Positions 37,735 through 48,929 of a stretch of 64,000 bases of DNA are shown here, piece after piece; the first letter of the stretch is position 1, and the number at the start of each line of letters is the position of its first letter. The notes beneath the pieces were generated by a model, which was not told where the DNA came from, did not search any database, and worked only from the letters and a program-made list of their open reading frames with translations. The position numbers and the translations under genes are program-made. Source of the stretch: Paramacrobiotus metropolitanus (taxonomy: Eukaryota > Tardigrada > Eutardigrada > Parachela > Macrobiotidae); contig NW_026570249.1 in the NCBI RefSeq assembly GCF_019649055.1, positions 1,054,001-1,118,000 on the forward strand, in the 5' to 3' direction.

Positions 37735-38590
37735 ATGTCTAATATCGTCACTTTGCAACCACTAGCAGTGTCTACATGGCAGCTCCACAATCGCCGGGCA
37801 GTTTTGACCTTTGGGAATGTGCAAGTATTGGGTGGAATACTACTGGTTATATTGGATATCGTAGGTAAATTATCTGATACTCTTAACCATGGTCCATAAT
37901 GCAAATATGTATTGTATAATGTTTATCCCACCTACTTGTGCATTATGGTACTTTTACATGTAAGCACTTTTACCGAAAAACCTCCTTTGCTAATACATAG
38001 ATTTTTAACACGAAGTTTTTCCATGCAGCCTTCGCATGGCTTTATAGTGCCGTCGTGTCACAACATTTGGCTCGGGATTCTGGGGTGGCGGTTTTTTTAT
38101 TGCGACCGGCATATTGGGCATTCTTGCTGGACGCGTAATCGCTCCCCAACAAGAGCCAAGGGTCCGCCGCGGGTTCCTGATTGCATCATTAGTACTCAGC
38201 AGTTGCGGTTTTGTCCTTTCCGTGGCAGTAAGCGCATTTTCCGGTGATACCTACGAAATCCTATTTCGCAACGACCACTTTGTAACTTTTGTTGGAGTAA
38301 TAAGTGTGCTTCACGTTGTTCTGTTCACTGTTATGGCGGTGGTCAATCTGGGTCAGTTGGTGTCGACCAGTGTCAACATCGCCGAACTGCCTACAGATGC
38401 TGCTGTGATGACTTACATAATGACCACAAGGTCCACTAGCCAGCTTGGCCCTGATCAGCAGATGATGACGATACCGGTCAGCACAGACCACATTCAGCCA
38501 AAAACTATCTCATTGGTTCCCGCTGAGTTACTCCCACTGCCCTATAATTCGCTTCCACAACAAAGCCAGGTTCAGCAAGCCATTAATTAA
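37735..38590 (+). CDS. Four-pass membrane protein copy D, with a broken or shifted splice frame
   Basis: Exon 1 (37735-37864, SNIVTLQPLAVSTWQLHNR then helix 1) and exon 2 (from 38029, ending 38590) align with copies C and F. The helices and tail are well preserved (FGSGFWGGGFFIATGILGIL, NLGQLVSTSVNIAELP, YIMTT, QQSQVQQAIN). Using the splice sites shared by the family (donor after 37864, acceptor before 38029) the total is not a multiple of three, and helix 2 falls into the wrong frame. An alternative donor after 37860 with an acceptor before 38048 restores the frame with a shorter linker (223 codons with stop). So it is either a recent pseudogene with a small indel in the linker or a gene that has moved its splice sites. 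The tail has PLPY instead of PPPY. Confidence 0.65.
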
Positions 38591-38809
38591 TACGCAAGCG
38601 AATTATTCGTTTATGCCTCCGAAACTTGCAGTTGTGGTATTTAGACTTGAGAGTACACCAGTGGTTGAGAGTATGCAGTGTATTGTACATATGCGCACTT
38701 GGCGACAGAATACGGTTTATTGCAATAACTATTATCTATAATTCTGGTTTTAATTCTCCTAATTAATAATCCTTTTGGTCGAATAATTTGTTGCGTTTTT
38801 TATATTGGA

Positions 38810-38811
<2 letters not shown>

Positions 38812-38859
<48 letters not shown>
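38812..38859. repeat. (TA)n microsatellite
   Basis: About 24 uninterrupted TA units in the 3' flank of copy D. Confidence 0.95.
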
Positions 38860-38863
<4 letters not shown>

Positions 38864-39065
38864 AATTATAGTAATGTACAGATGTCGGCCACGAAATGTG
38901 TTGTAACGCCGTTATCATCAGTATGTTTAGGATCGAGAAACGATGAATTTTAAATACTGCGATTTTTTGTTTGCATGAACGTGGCTGAGTGACTGTATTT
39001 GCGTATTTTTGAACGCCTAGTCGCCTACTGAGTAAGCTTCTTGTCTGAACGAGTACTGTACATAC

Positions 39066-39275
39066 GTGTATCAGACTGTTAATATCGCACAACGAATTAC
39101 AGTCTTTCTTTAAATACCGCATAGCACAATGCAGTTTATGCTACAGCGCAATAAAACATGTCTGCATTGGGTGTATCAGACTGTTAATATCGCACAACGA
39201 ATTACAGTCTTTCTTTAAATACCGCATAGCACAATGCAGTTTATGCTACAGCGCAATAAAACATGTCTGCATTGG
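39066..39275. repeat. Perfect 105-bp tandem duplication
   Basis: Bases 39066-39170 and 39171-39275 are identical, starting GTGTATCAGACTGTTAATAT and ending TCTGCATTGG. The copies lie between four-pass genes D and E and have no coding content that I can see. Perfect identity points to a very recent duplication or to an assembly artefact. Confidence 0.95.
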
Positions 39276-39662
39276 AATATAAGTTATTCACAGTAAGGCA
39301 GTAATTAAACGTGTACTTCGATGAAGCACGGATGTCATAAACCGTTTCGGCAGACCCGTTTCCGGTCCGTCAAAATGCCCCGAGCAAGAATGACTGCGTA
39401 CATCGCGGGCCGTCGCCACGTTCAACGAAAGCGCTTCCGGTTTTTCAGCTTTATAAACGTGACGATACGTCAAGGACGCTCGCTCCAAGTGGTAGCCGAA
39501 GAAAACATGCACTTTTACACACCAGGTGCAGCTCTGTCGGAATCGTAAACGGCAGCAGAAACGTCAAACGTCTCTGACTTTCTGCATACCGTACGGGCAC
39601 TGCATCTTCTCAGCAGTCACTTAAATCCTGATTCCTGACGATCCCTCACGTTTACCGCCGTA

Positions 39663-40516
39663 ATGGAACCGATTTTTGGTGGACAACTGCATAACCGGTG
39701 TGCGGTAATTACGTTCGGTGCTTTCCAGGTGACGGTTGGATTGTTATTGATTCTGTTGGATGGAGGAGGCAAGTATAAGCAGAACTACATAGGATATCAC
39801 ATGTATATATAATTATAATATACATACACTTGGACATATGTATTCTGTACTTGTATAAAGTATAAATTGTTTTGCTCAGTTATTTGAATTGAAACTTAAA
39901 TACATACTTTGGATTATTTGTAGATTTCATATTCGAACAGACAAATTCCTACATTAATTACGGAATGTGCAGCGCGCTGTACTATACCATCCTCGGCTCC
40001 GGCTTTTGGACCGGCGGGTTTTTTGTTATAACTGGTGCATTCGGCATTGCCGCTGGTCAACGGATTCCGGATCATAAAGAACCGCGCAGCCGCCGATGTC
40101 ATCTAATCACATCGCTAGTGCTCAGCATTCTGGGTTTGCTTCTGGCTGCCATAATGGCCCCTGCCGCTTACTTCTACGCATCCCAACCGGTGCTGCTGTT
40201 ATGCCTGGAAAAGTATCCATCCAGTCAGATTGTTCCGATGGCGCATGTGGTGCTGTTCGGTATTATGGTGGTGCTGAATTTCGGTCAGCTGGTGTCCAGT
40301 AGCGTAAACATTAGTAAACTGCCGCCGCGGATCGCCGCCTTCACCTACACAATGACCACAACGGCCGTTCCCGCCCAGCAGCAAATGATTGCCACGGCGG
40401 TGCACACGCATCCGGCTGGTATTACCCCGCCGCAGGGCACCTTTGTCATTCCTCCGTACTATGCAGGCCAACAACAAAGCTATATACAACAAGCCGTCGA
40501 GACGCATCCCAAGTGA
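39663..40516 (+). CDS. Four-pass membrane protein, MS4A/CD20-like (copy E)
   Basis: Exons 39663-39768 and 39924-40516, phase 1, 232 residues. The donor is GC (G|GCAAGT), a known minor donor class; every other base of the consensus is ideal. N-terminus is short (MEPIFGGQLHNR). Helix 1 CAVITFGAFQVTVGLLLILL; helix 2 ILGSGFWTGGFFVITGAFGIAAGQR; loop DHKEPRSRRCHLI; helix 3 SLVLSILGLLLAAIMA; helix 4 MAHVVLFGIMVVLNFGQLVSSSVNI. The tail has YTMTTT, MIATAVHTHP, PPYY (a PPxY form) and QQSYIQQAVETHPK. Tail motifs are shared with copies F and G, so the cytosolic tail is under constraint. Function unknown. Confidence 0.87.
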
Positions 40517-41413
40517 CAAGACAAGCGTTTTAAAAACCAATGCCGGCTTTTATTATTTTACATATATGTACTGCAGACGTTGTCTTTAGATCTCTTCTTT
40601 CTGCGACAAGAGCTGCAGTTTTCGTATCTTTTCCTCTCAACTTGGCAGTTTCTAAGCGGGATCTAATATTCTTGAATTGCGAAACACATTAACACAACAA
40701 CGAAAGTCATGATAAAAAATTAAAACCGATACTTTAACAGTTGATGGCTAACATAAACGTGTTGAATTTAGTATTCAGATTGGTAGATTGCCTAAAGGTA
40801 TGGCACGAACACTACAGTTGCAAAAGTAATGATTGATTCACTCAGTGCATTCAACTCTCTAGAGAAGCATAATGAATTCAAGCGCTGATAGTGCTTACAT
40901 AATTATTACAAGTAGACGCAGCATGTACGTAGTTGACGCTGTATAAGTACAGATACTCACATGGGCGGAATAAGTAGTAAAGATTTCGAGCATGTTACAG
41001 TGCAACGCGAATGGCTTTTTAGTTACATAGTTAAGTAACTGTCAGAAACACCAAAAATAATTTTATTATCAATACCTTATCTTGCAGAGGATGCAAACAG
41101 GTTATTGATAATGTTTTGATTTCAGTATACCTACCGTACGCTCACCGGCGTTTGAATTAGCTGATCCTGATCAGATGTTAATTTTTTAAAAGCGTCATAT
41201 AAGCTCGCGGTGACACTTGTATTGCTAAAGCACATCACCTGACTCAGTCCGAAAAAGTTCCGGTTCTATTAAATCGCCCAAAGCTAGTTAAAAACTGATG
41301 GGTAACCCCCTGAATGAAATCTTTAATTTTGTTGAAGTTGTTTAATTCAAACGCTGCACGACAGATTGGAAATTGTGTCCACAACAACTGGAATTTGGCT
41401 GTTTGGCAGTACA
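40517..41413. other. Intergenic region between copies E and F
   Basis: About 900 bases, no gene seen. Confidence 0.4.
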
Positions 41414-41420
41414 TATAAGA
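41414..41420 (+). promoter_or_regulatory. TATA-like box of copy F
   Basis: TATAAGA about 150 bases before the ATG of four-pass copy F. Position is compatible with a core promoter; not proven. Confidence 0.35.
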
Positions 41421-41562
41421 AACCGAACGGTAAGTAACAGAAACTGATTGCAGTTTATAAATGTGTACTGCGAGCTGACTTTGCCGGTGCAGCTGTAGAC
41501 AGTCACATTTCCATTTGCCAACGTTGTCTTAACCCGACGGCTTCATTTTCCACTGTCCGAAG

Positions 41563-42433
41563 ATGTCGATCGTTACGCTGCAACCATTGGTGCTGACGAC
41601 TGGACAACTCCACAATCGTATAGCAGTACTGACTTTTGGAGCCTTGCAAGTGTCTTTTGGAGCATTGCTTGTCGTGCTCGATGTTGGAGGTAAGCGACAT
41701 AAAAAGAAAATGAAATTTCTGGCTAATTATCTCACGAAAATATTTTTCAATTTTGATGATTTTCTGTAAACGTTATCCTGACTATATTTTGTATATAATT
41801 ACAGCTTTTATTCGTTTGGCCCCGCCATCAAACGCAGGGTACGGCTGGTGTCACAATGTGATGCGTAGCACCGGCATTGCATCAGGATTTTGGGGCGGTG
41901 GTTTATTTATCTTTACCGGTATATTTGGCCTGCTCGCAGGACGCAGCATCCCACCACAACAGGGACCACGAAGCCGTCGCGCTTTTCTCATCACGGCACT
42001 GATATTCAGCATTTTTGGTTTGATTGCTTCCATGGCAGTGAGCCCGATTTCCAGCTTGTTTGCTGATAATTTATCTTATTGTGCGTATTATGCATCCCAG
42101 AAAGAAGAAAATACAGATACCACTCCCTTCGCCGGCCTTATAATAGCAGCGCTGCATGCGACTATATTCAGTATTATGATCGTTGTTAATCTTGGTCAAC
42201 TCGTGTCCACCAGCGTCAACATCAACAAGCTTCCCAAGGATGCTCCACCAGTGACCTACATTATGACCACGATGCCAAACGTCCCGGACCAGCGGATGAT
42301 TCTGACAGCGGTCAATACCCATCCAACCACTATGCCATTACCATTGGCTCCCGTTGATTCGGTCCCGCCTCCCTATTCGCTGCAACAGCAAATTAGCTTC
42401 GTGCAGCATGCCGTCGACACGCATCCCAAATAA
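41563..42433 (+). CDS. Four-pass membrane protein, MS4A/CD20-like (copy F)
   Basis: Exons 41563-41689 and 41805-42433, phase 1, 251 residues. N-terminus SIVTLQPLVLTTGQLHNR; helix 1 IAVLTFGALQVSFGALLVVL; linker with two Cys-free Gly/Asn turns; helix 2 IASGFWGGGLFIFTGIFGLLAGR; loop PPQQGPRSRRAF; helix 3 TALIFSIFGLIASMAVS; a loop of about 40 residues with YCAYYASQK; helix 4 ALHATIFSIMIVVNLGQ followed by LVSTSVNINKLP. Tail: YIMTTMP, MILTAVNTHP, VPPPYSL (PPPY) and QHAVDTHPK. It is the best-preserved complete member next to C and D and shares their N-terminal block, so C, D and F form one subgroup. Function unknown. Confidence 0.87.
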
Positions 42434-43454
42434 TAGACTTAGCATCCATTAATTTCCCGGGAAATGCAACAAGAATTGCTGGATAATTTATAATTTACAT
42501 TCTACATATGTTCGTAACTTAATCTAGGCCACCATGTCGTTGAGACTAAAACTATATACTGTAATATAAGCGCAGTGGCGTTTTGGCAAAAGTTACTTAA
42601 GTCAGTTTAATTTTGATGCGTTTAGATGATTACAGTATAAGCTGACCAATCGTTATTATTTAGTTTTTTGCCATATTGAAATGCACGAGAATTGCAGTAC
42701 AGGGTAGTACATGTTTGTTGATGATCTGCTTGTATGTACTAGTAATTTTAGATAATTAACCAGTTCAGTTAAACAAATCCTTCGAATGGGGATGGCGTCG
42801 TTTTCGGATCGATATAAAAATTAATACTGATCGACTGTAATTAATAGATATCTCGCTATGCCGCTGTTGCCTCGAGCCTAAAACCAGTTTTGTTCACGCA
42901 TTCTGCACGTTTTGTGCCCCTCGAAGCTGTATTGTATTCATGTATTGAAGCTTACAATTTCTGCGCTGAGAATTTTACTTCTAAACACAATACAATGTCA
43001 TAATATGGTACGTACCCTTTGTACTCTTGCAAAGCCCTGCACACGCCTTTTCAACTCCCACTGCGAAAATCAAACTGCACTGTTGCACAGTGTTGTACAT
43101 GATGCTCAGTTTAATATAAATATGACTACAATATTAGGTGCTACAGACTGTGGGATTTGGTGAGAAACAAATTACGTCCCGTAAACGTGAAACGCTACGC
43201 AAAACAAAACCAGCATCCGAAGAGAGCTACTATGCATGGATTTTTTTGCAACGATTACAGTACGATTGTTACTTAAAACAGGAGCTGACTTAGAATGATA
43301 CAATTCCTTTTTTTTCAAGTACCTTTCACCCAAATTTTGCCAATGACAAAATGTGACCTTTGCACATACTCATTCAGCCCTTCGCTTAAAGTCATTGCAA
43401 TAGATGCGTTAATCAGTTATGGAAATATTGTGGATCGGGAAACTAGGTAAATAC
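42434..43454. other. Intergenic region
   Basis: About 1 kb between four-pass copy F and the small minus-strand gene; no further exon seen. Confidence 0.4.
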
Positions 43455-43790
43455 TCAGCTAGGATAGTAGGACGGCATCTGCGAATTAACCCACGGAGGT
43501 TGTTCAGGATAGCCCGGATAAGTTATCGCACCCCAGTAGCAAAATATAGGATGTGGAGCAGAACACCCCGAACCGCCACATCCTGTGCAAGGAGGTTTTT
43601 TGCGATGAGGATGGGCACTGGACACTAACAGTCCGGCTGGTCTCTTTAGAGAATAATCACCAAGAGGCCGAGCAGGGGTAGGGGTGGTCATCAGCCACTG
43701 CGTTGCCGGTGATACTGGTATAAGAACTACTCCCAGAATTGTTAGCGACATCCCCACCAAAAAATGTCTTTTCCCTCCGTTTTTGTTCAT
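43455..43790 (-). CDS. Small Pro/Cys-rich membrane or secreted protein
   Basis: A single open frame of 111 residues starting at 43790. Residues 1-12 are basic, then comes one hydrophobic segment (FLVGMSLTILGVVLIPVS) that would serve as signal peptide or anchor, followed by a Pro/His/Cys-rich stretch (HRKKPPCTGCGGSGCSAP, then FCYWGAITYPGYPEQPPW). Composition and the clean signal-like start favour a real gene over chance. I know no family. It sits opposite to the surrounding four-pass genes and could in principle have further exons. Confidence 0.45.
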   Translation of the reverse strand: MNKNGGKRHFLVGMSLTILGVVLIPVSPATQWLMTTPTPARPLGDYSLKRPAGLLVSSAHPHRKKPPCTGCGGSGCSAPHPIFCYWGAITYPGYPEQPPWVNSQMPSYYPS

Positions 43791-46700
43791 GTTTTAAATT
43801 TCGAACTGCTACTACAAGACTACGTTGTATGGCGCGCAGTACTATAACAAGAAACTGTACTTAAACACGTTTTAAGAACATTTAAAGAAACAAAAGTTCA
43901 TTAGAAAACATTCAGAAACTGTTGTAAAGAACACGACAGATATACAGAATCTGTACTTGGTCGCGTTTTTTCGTTATGTTCTTTAAACCGTTTCTCAACT
44001 GCTTATAAGGTTGTAGAAGCATGCATGGCTAGCCTTGGCACACCCACGGTGATTACAAACTGGAAGTCGACTCCAAGGCGTTAATTATCGAGTTCCGCTG
44101 GCATATTATACTGTAGTTCCCGAAATACTGTACGCCGAATCGCCTGCAACGTAGTTACATCATTACTATTTTCTGCAAAGTAACACAAACACAAAATAAT
44201 AACTGCCTTTGAATGACCCGAACTTACAATAAACAAAAGTGCACGCATGTTGTACAGTTTTTTTTCCGAAAATGCCAAATTCTATTACGTAAATAAGGAA
44301 ATATATCGAGTGCCAAGATGCGGTATTATTATGTCGAACGTTGTAAAGATATCTGTGCCGCATCACTTACATACTGTACTTCGGAAGCCTATTCTGGTGC
44401 TGCAACTGCATTGCAGTAGTAACGTTAGACTATTTTGCAAGGACCTTGTTTGAGCGCTCTGCAGTGTCTGTTTAGACGCTACAGAATGTAATAAACCGAA
44501 GCAAAAATGCGTTCGGGAGTGCGCGGAAGTGTAAGTTTTCGTGCATTTACACGAATTTGGTACCATGTACCGGCCCACTTCCCTTAAGCGGGAGGCATCC
44601 AACATATTTTTTGCATTCCCGAAGCGGCTGGTTTGCAGCCAGTTTAACTAATGCATTATGGCACCAACTTTAACAAGTTGTGTTACCATTTGATAATTTT
44701 TCCATTGTGTTTTTGTACGACCGTCAACAAAATAACCACGAAACTGTTTTTCGACTTCAATCCAGGTGAAAATATTCACTGTTGATTTTATTCAATTTTA
44801 ATGTTGACTACTTAGGTGTATCTGTTTCTGGGAGGGATTTTGAAAACTAAAAAGAAACGCTGTAGAACTGTGTAAAGCAATATTTCAGGCAAGATCCTGG
44901 CACTGACATACAAGTATACAAGGTTTAGGAAAGGTCACGCTCTAGTATGTCTGCAACACCGTTTCCCCATGACGCTTTCACTTACCAATTTTACACTTTC
45001 ATAAGTGCCGAAGAACGTACGATCTAAGCACTTGTGGCTTGTACAACCACAGTTATTATTTGCAGTAAAAGTGTAGGTAAGTACTGAACGCCACCTGTTA
45101 AATTAGAAACATGTTCAGCCTATTGTTAGAGAAAATATGCCGGGATAACTCTACTGGAAAAGTTTTGATCCCCTGAGCTTTGAGTTTACACTGGAGAAAA
45201 AACTAATATTCGGAGCTTCAACCAATATGTAAAGAAATATTGAATGTTAGTTTAAAGTCGAATACGGAATGAAAGCATAATCTTAAACCTCCACCAACAG
45301 GCATGTCTGAGGCGCGCAGTCCATTTTGATGGATTAATTGTCGATGGCTTGATTGGTAGAATCCACCGACTAGTCGATCATTGTCCCAAACCGTAATATT
45401 TCACTTGCAGTTTGCAAGATACCGCTAAGTGTGTCTTGCTAATTACAGAAGACCGCAATCATTAAAACTTTTTGGTTTTAAACCTTTCAAAATGCTTTGT
45501 TGACATAAGATTCCGTTGCGCAAGGAATGACACAGTGACCAATAAAATCCTTTGAGCTATAACGCCAATTTCAACAAAGGTCACAATGGCCCACGATCGC
45601 CATTTTTTGAAATGGTGAAGAAATGTCTGCATATATTGGGCTCGCTTAGTACGTACGGGACGATGATCAATCTCATGAACCATACTTCCACTCAACCACC
45701 GGCAAACAGGGACAACAAATGTCTTTGATATTAGCAAACTAGCAATGTAGTTGTGAGCCCGGCCCTTCCACAAAGCAAAATCAGCCACTGCACATGTAAC
45801 TCGCAAACACCAAGCTGAATGGGACATACAGACTGTAGTGTTGATAAGCACAGTATGCTAACGCTCAGAAACAAGTTAAAGAGCGAAATAGCGAATTGCA
45901 TTGTGAACATGATCATGTTGATATAAACATCTCAGCACAAAACCTTTTTTTGGTTAAAATACTTTTATCCATGCAGCAGGACCATGCTGCAAAATTTTTG
46001 CGCTTGTTTTTTTCAGTTATTTAACCCAGAAACTACCAACCGGATGAGGTTGCATGTTTGTTGCCACACGATCTTATTGTTGCTGCAATAACATGATAAC
46101 ATTTGATGTCACATATCTCGTGCATTTGACTTTCATAGTGCCTTTAAAGCGATTGACATCTACTTTGTAATTTGTTAGTGCATACTTTGTTTTTTGACTA
46201 ACTATTAACGGAGGTTTGCCTGTGGGCCAGTTTTGGTTAATGCACCTGCATTGTAGATCGAATGTATGCCATCACTTATATCTGCAACCAACCATCCTGT
46301 TTACATAGCCACGTCCGTTTAGATAACCTGTGCAGTGTGCAGCATAATATAAACCGTATAATCATAGACTTCCGCAATTTACGGAACTGTACCTACAGTA
46401 ACAATCATTTTACTTTTGGAATATAATTAATTCAAATCGGATCTGACTCCGAATTCATCACAAATATGCTTAAATTTTAAATCATTTTAATTACTATATT
46501 TGCAGTGCACATATGAGCTATATTTGCAGCGCACGCATGCAAGCCTGTCCCAATCTGATTCTGAGTTAGAGTTAGCGTATGTAGATGCCAAGCAAAAAAA
46601 TCCTCATGTAGATCTCTGCTTTTTTAAATAAAACAAAGATCTAGATTAACTGTATGACCGCACTGTCAAGTGAAATCATAACAACATTTCAATTTTTTGT

Positions 46701-46795
46701 GATACAGTTTTTGTGATACATCTTTTTACATACAGTTTTAAATACATGTACATACATTAATACATTTTATATACCATGGTTTTTACAATATACGA
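43791..46795. other. Intergenic region, about 3 kb
   Basis: No supported gene. On the minus strand, open frames at 45851-45462 and 45916-45731 together contain a few hydrophobic segments that might be a decayed membrane protein, but they are in different frames and I could not join them by splicing. The rest is AT-rich. Confidence 0.35.
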
Positions 46796-48420
46796 TTGGG
46801 CCGAGACATAATTGCCTCGGCCCATGGAATTCAGCAGGGAGATCCGTTGGGGCCGTTATTGTTTTGTTTGTGTACAGATGAACTCTATAAAGGAATGCGG
46901 TCTGTATTCAACTTGTGGTATTTGGATGATGCGACGATGGGAGGTGTTGTGGATTCTGTATTTTCGGATTTTAAGAACATTATCGACTGTGCATCGGAAA
47001 TTGGGCTGCAGATCAACCCTCAGAAATGTGAATTGTTCATAAAGGGAGGAACGGTCGCTGAGCAGAACGAAATTTTCCGGATGTTTAGCGAAGTAGCTCC
47101 CGGTATCCAGTGGGTGGGCGAAGACGAGCTGGATCTGTTGGGTGCCCCGCTGACTGATTGGGCAATTGGGCGAGTGCTGGATCGCAAGATCGGTCAGATC
47201 AAACGACTGACCGATCTTCTTGGTGTGTTACCAGCTCATCAAGCGTTATATTTGCTCAAGAATAGCCTTTCTCTGCCCCGGTTATTGTTTACTCTTAGGT
47301 GTTCGCCTTGTTGGAAGTGCCTGAGAAGCTGCACGAATTTGACGATTCCATAAGGAGGAAAGCGCAGGAAATCACAAACGTTAAGATGTCGGATTCAGTG
47401 TGGAAACAAGCTTCCTTGCCAGACCGGATGGGAGGAATAGGGCTTCCAAAATCAGAGGAAATTTCTTTGCCTGCATACTTATCCTCGCGTTATGCTACAA
47501 AGACTCTCGTTGCCGAAATAGTGCCAGAGGAAGGCAAAGACGACATCGGGTCGTGCGTGGAGGAGTTTCGTGAGAGGAGCAGTGAGGAGCCGCCACCAGC
47601 AGAGTATCGTCGTTATCAGTCGGCGTGGACGGCAATTGTGTACGCTAGGGAGCATCGGTTTTTATTGGAAAGTGCTGACGTTATCGAAAAAGCGCGCTTG
47701 TTGGCAGTCTCCACAAAAGAATCAGCTTCCTGGTTGTCCGCTTTGCCTGTAGCCAGCCTTGGGAATTTGCTGGACGAAGCGGCAGTGAGAATCGCAGTTG
47801 CGCTGCGTTTGGGTGCTGTCATCTGCAGCGAACATAAGTGCATTTGTGGAAGTATGGTTGATAAATTCGGTCGTCACGGACTGTCCTGTAAACGAAGTAA
47901 AGGGAGGATTCCTCGACACGAACATTTGAATGATATCACACAAAGAGCAATCGGATCCGCGAAGATTTCATCTATCCGTGAGCCTACGGGTCTGGATCGA
48001 AAGAACGGTAAACGGCCGGATGGATTAACTCATTATCCGTGGAAAAACGGCAAAGCGCTGGTGTGGGACGTAACTGTCGCCGATACGTTTGCACAGACTT
48101 ATATTGGTCAGACATCCGATCATGCTGGTGCTGCAGCAGAAGCGGCCGAATATCGGAAGTGCGGCAAGTATGCTGACTTGGCTGACCGATACAATTTTCA
48201 ACCCGTCGCGTTAGAGACAATGGGAAGCTGTGGTCCTCTCACCATGGATTTTATTAATGATCTAGCTAGACGCATCAGAGAGCAGACTGGTGAAATTCGC
48301 GCAAAGTGTTTTCTGTTACAACGTTTTAGTATTGAAATTCAGCGCGGTAATGCTGCTTGTGTCTTGGGAACTGTTGAAAAACAGCATGAGCTGGATGGTT
48401 TATTTTTAGTTTGTGCATAG
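46796..48420 (+). mobile_element. LINE-like retroelement, 5'-truncated and frameshifted
   Basis: Two overlapping frames together make the second half of a non-LTR-type reverse transcriptase polyprotein. The first (46796-47353) has GIQQGDPLGPLLFCL and the catalytic WYLDDATMGG box, then IGLQINPQKCELF and the thumb region ending LPRLLFTLRCSPC. The second (47299-48420) continues with PEKLHEFDDSIRRKAQEI, ASLPDRMGGIGLPKS, a cysteine cluster (CSEHKCICGSM...HGLSC) that may bind zinc, WDVTVADT (endonuclease-like WDVxxxDT form) and the C-terminal block shared with the fragment at 34.5 kb. The frame changes near 47310-47330, and everything before the QGDPLG motif is missing, so it is not autonomous. It lies between four-pass copies F and G. 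Confidence 0.8.
46797..46824. repeat. Hairpin-forming inverted repeat at the truncated 5' edge
   Basis: TGGGCCGAG and CTCGGCCCA are exact reverse complements around a 10-base loop. The structure sits at the point where homology to the retroelement begins, so it may mark the truncation junction. Confidence 0.5.
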
Positions 48421-48929
48421 TTTCCTACACAAGAAAATAATATATATACGATTATGTTACTTTGCAAATTACTTTTGACAAGTGAAGTGTAAAACATTAG
48501 CCGAAGTCTTAACTTGCATTCGCAAAGCATTCCGCCTCTATGCAATTTAAATGAGTGCATATTTCTACCGATGTGCGTGCCGGTCGTCGGCAATATAACC
48601 ACTTCCTACTTCAATTTTTGCCGGATAAGTACTGACTCGGAATATTTTCCGTGATTGTGGGCTCTTCATCGGGTGACAATTTATGCAAATCTCCAGTCTT
48701 AAATAGCGTCACCTATTTTATGGCATTGAAGTCGTCGTTGTGATCGCATGACGCTGCTTCATGTTTGTAACGCTTGCACTTTACAGTTTTTCGTCTAGCC
48801 GGCCTTGCAACTAAGTTTCCACATTATATTCCACATTTTATCTGGCATATTAGCTTTGTGATACAGAAAACGCAAAATTAGAAATTTTTACACTATTGTT
48901 TTTGTTATTAAGATTTAATTTCGGCAATT
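48421..48929. other. Intergenic region upstream of copy G
   Basis: About 500 bases from the retroelement end to the start of four-pass copy G; no gene seen. Confidence 0.4.

Noticed and set aside
39321-39548. 75-codon Arg-rich open frame upstream of four-pass copy E
   Set aside because: Probably promoter or leader sequence of copy E; Arg-rich composition and no homologue in front of the other copies.
45462-45916. Overlapping minus-strand frames with hydrophobic segments, possibly a chemoreceptor
   Set aside because: Frames do not join by plausible splice sites and no conserved motif is present.
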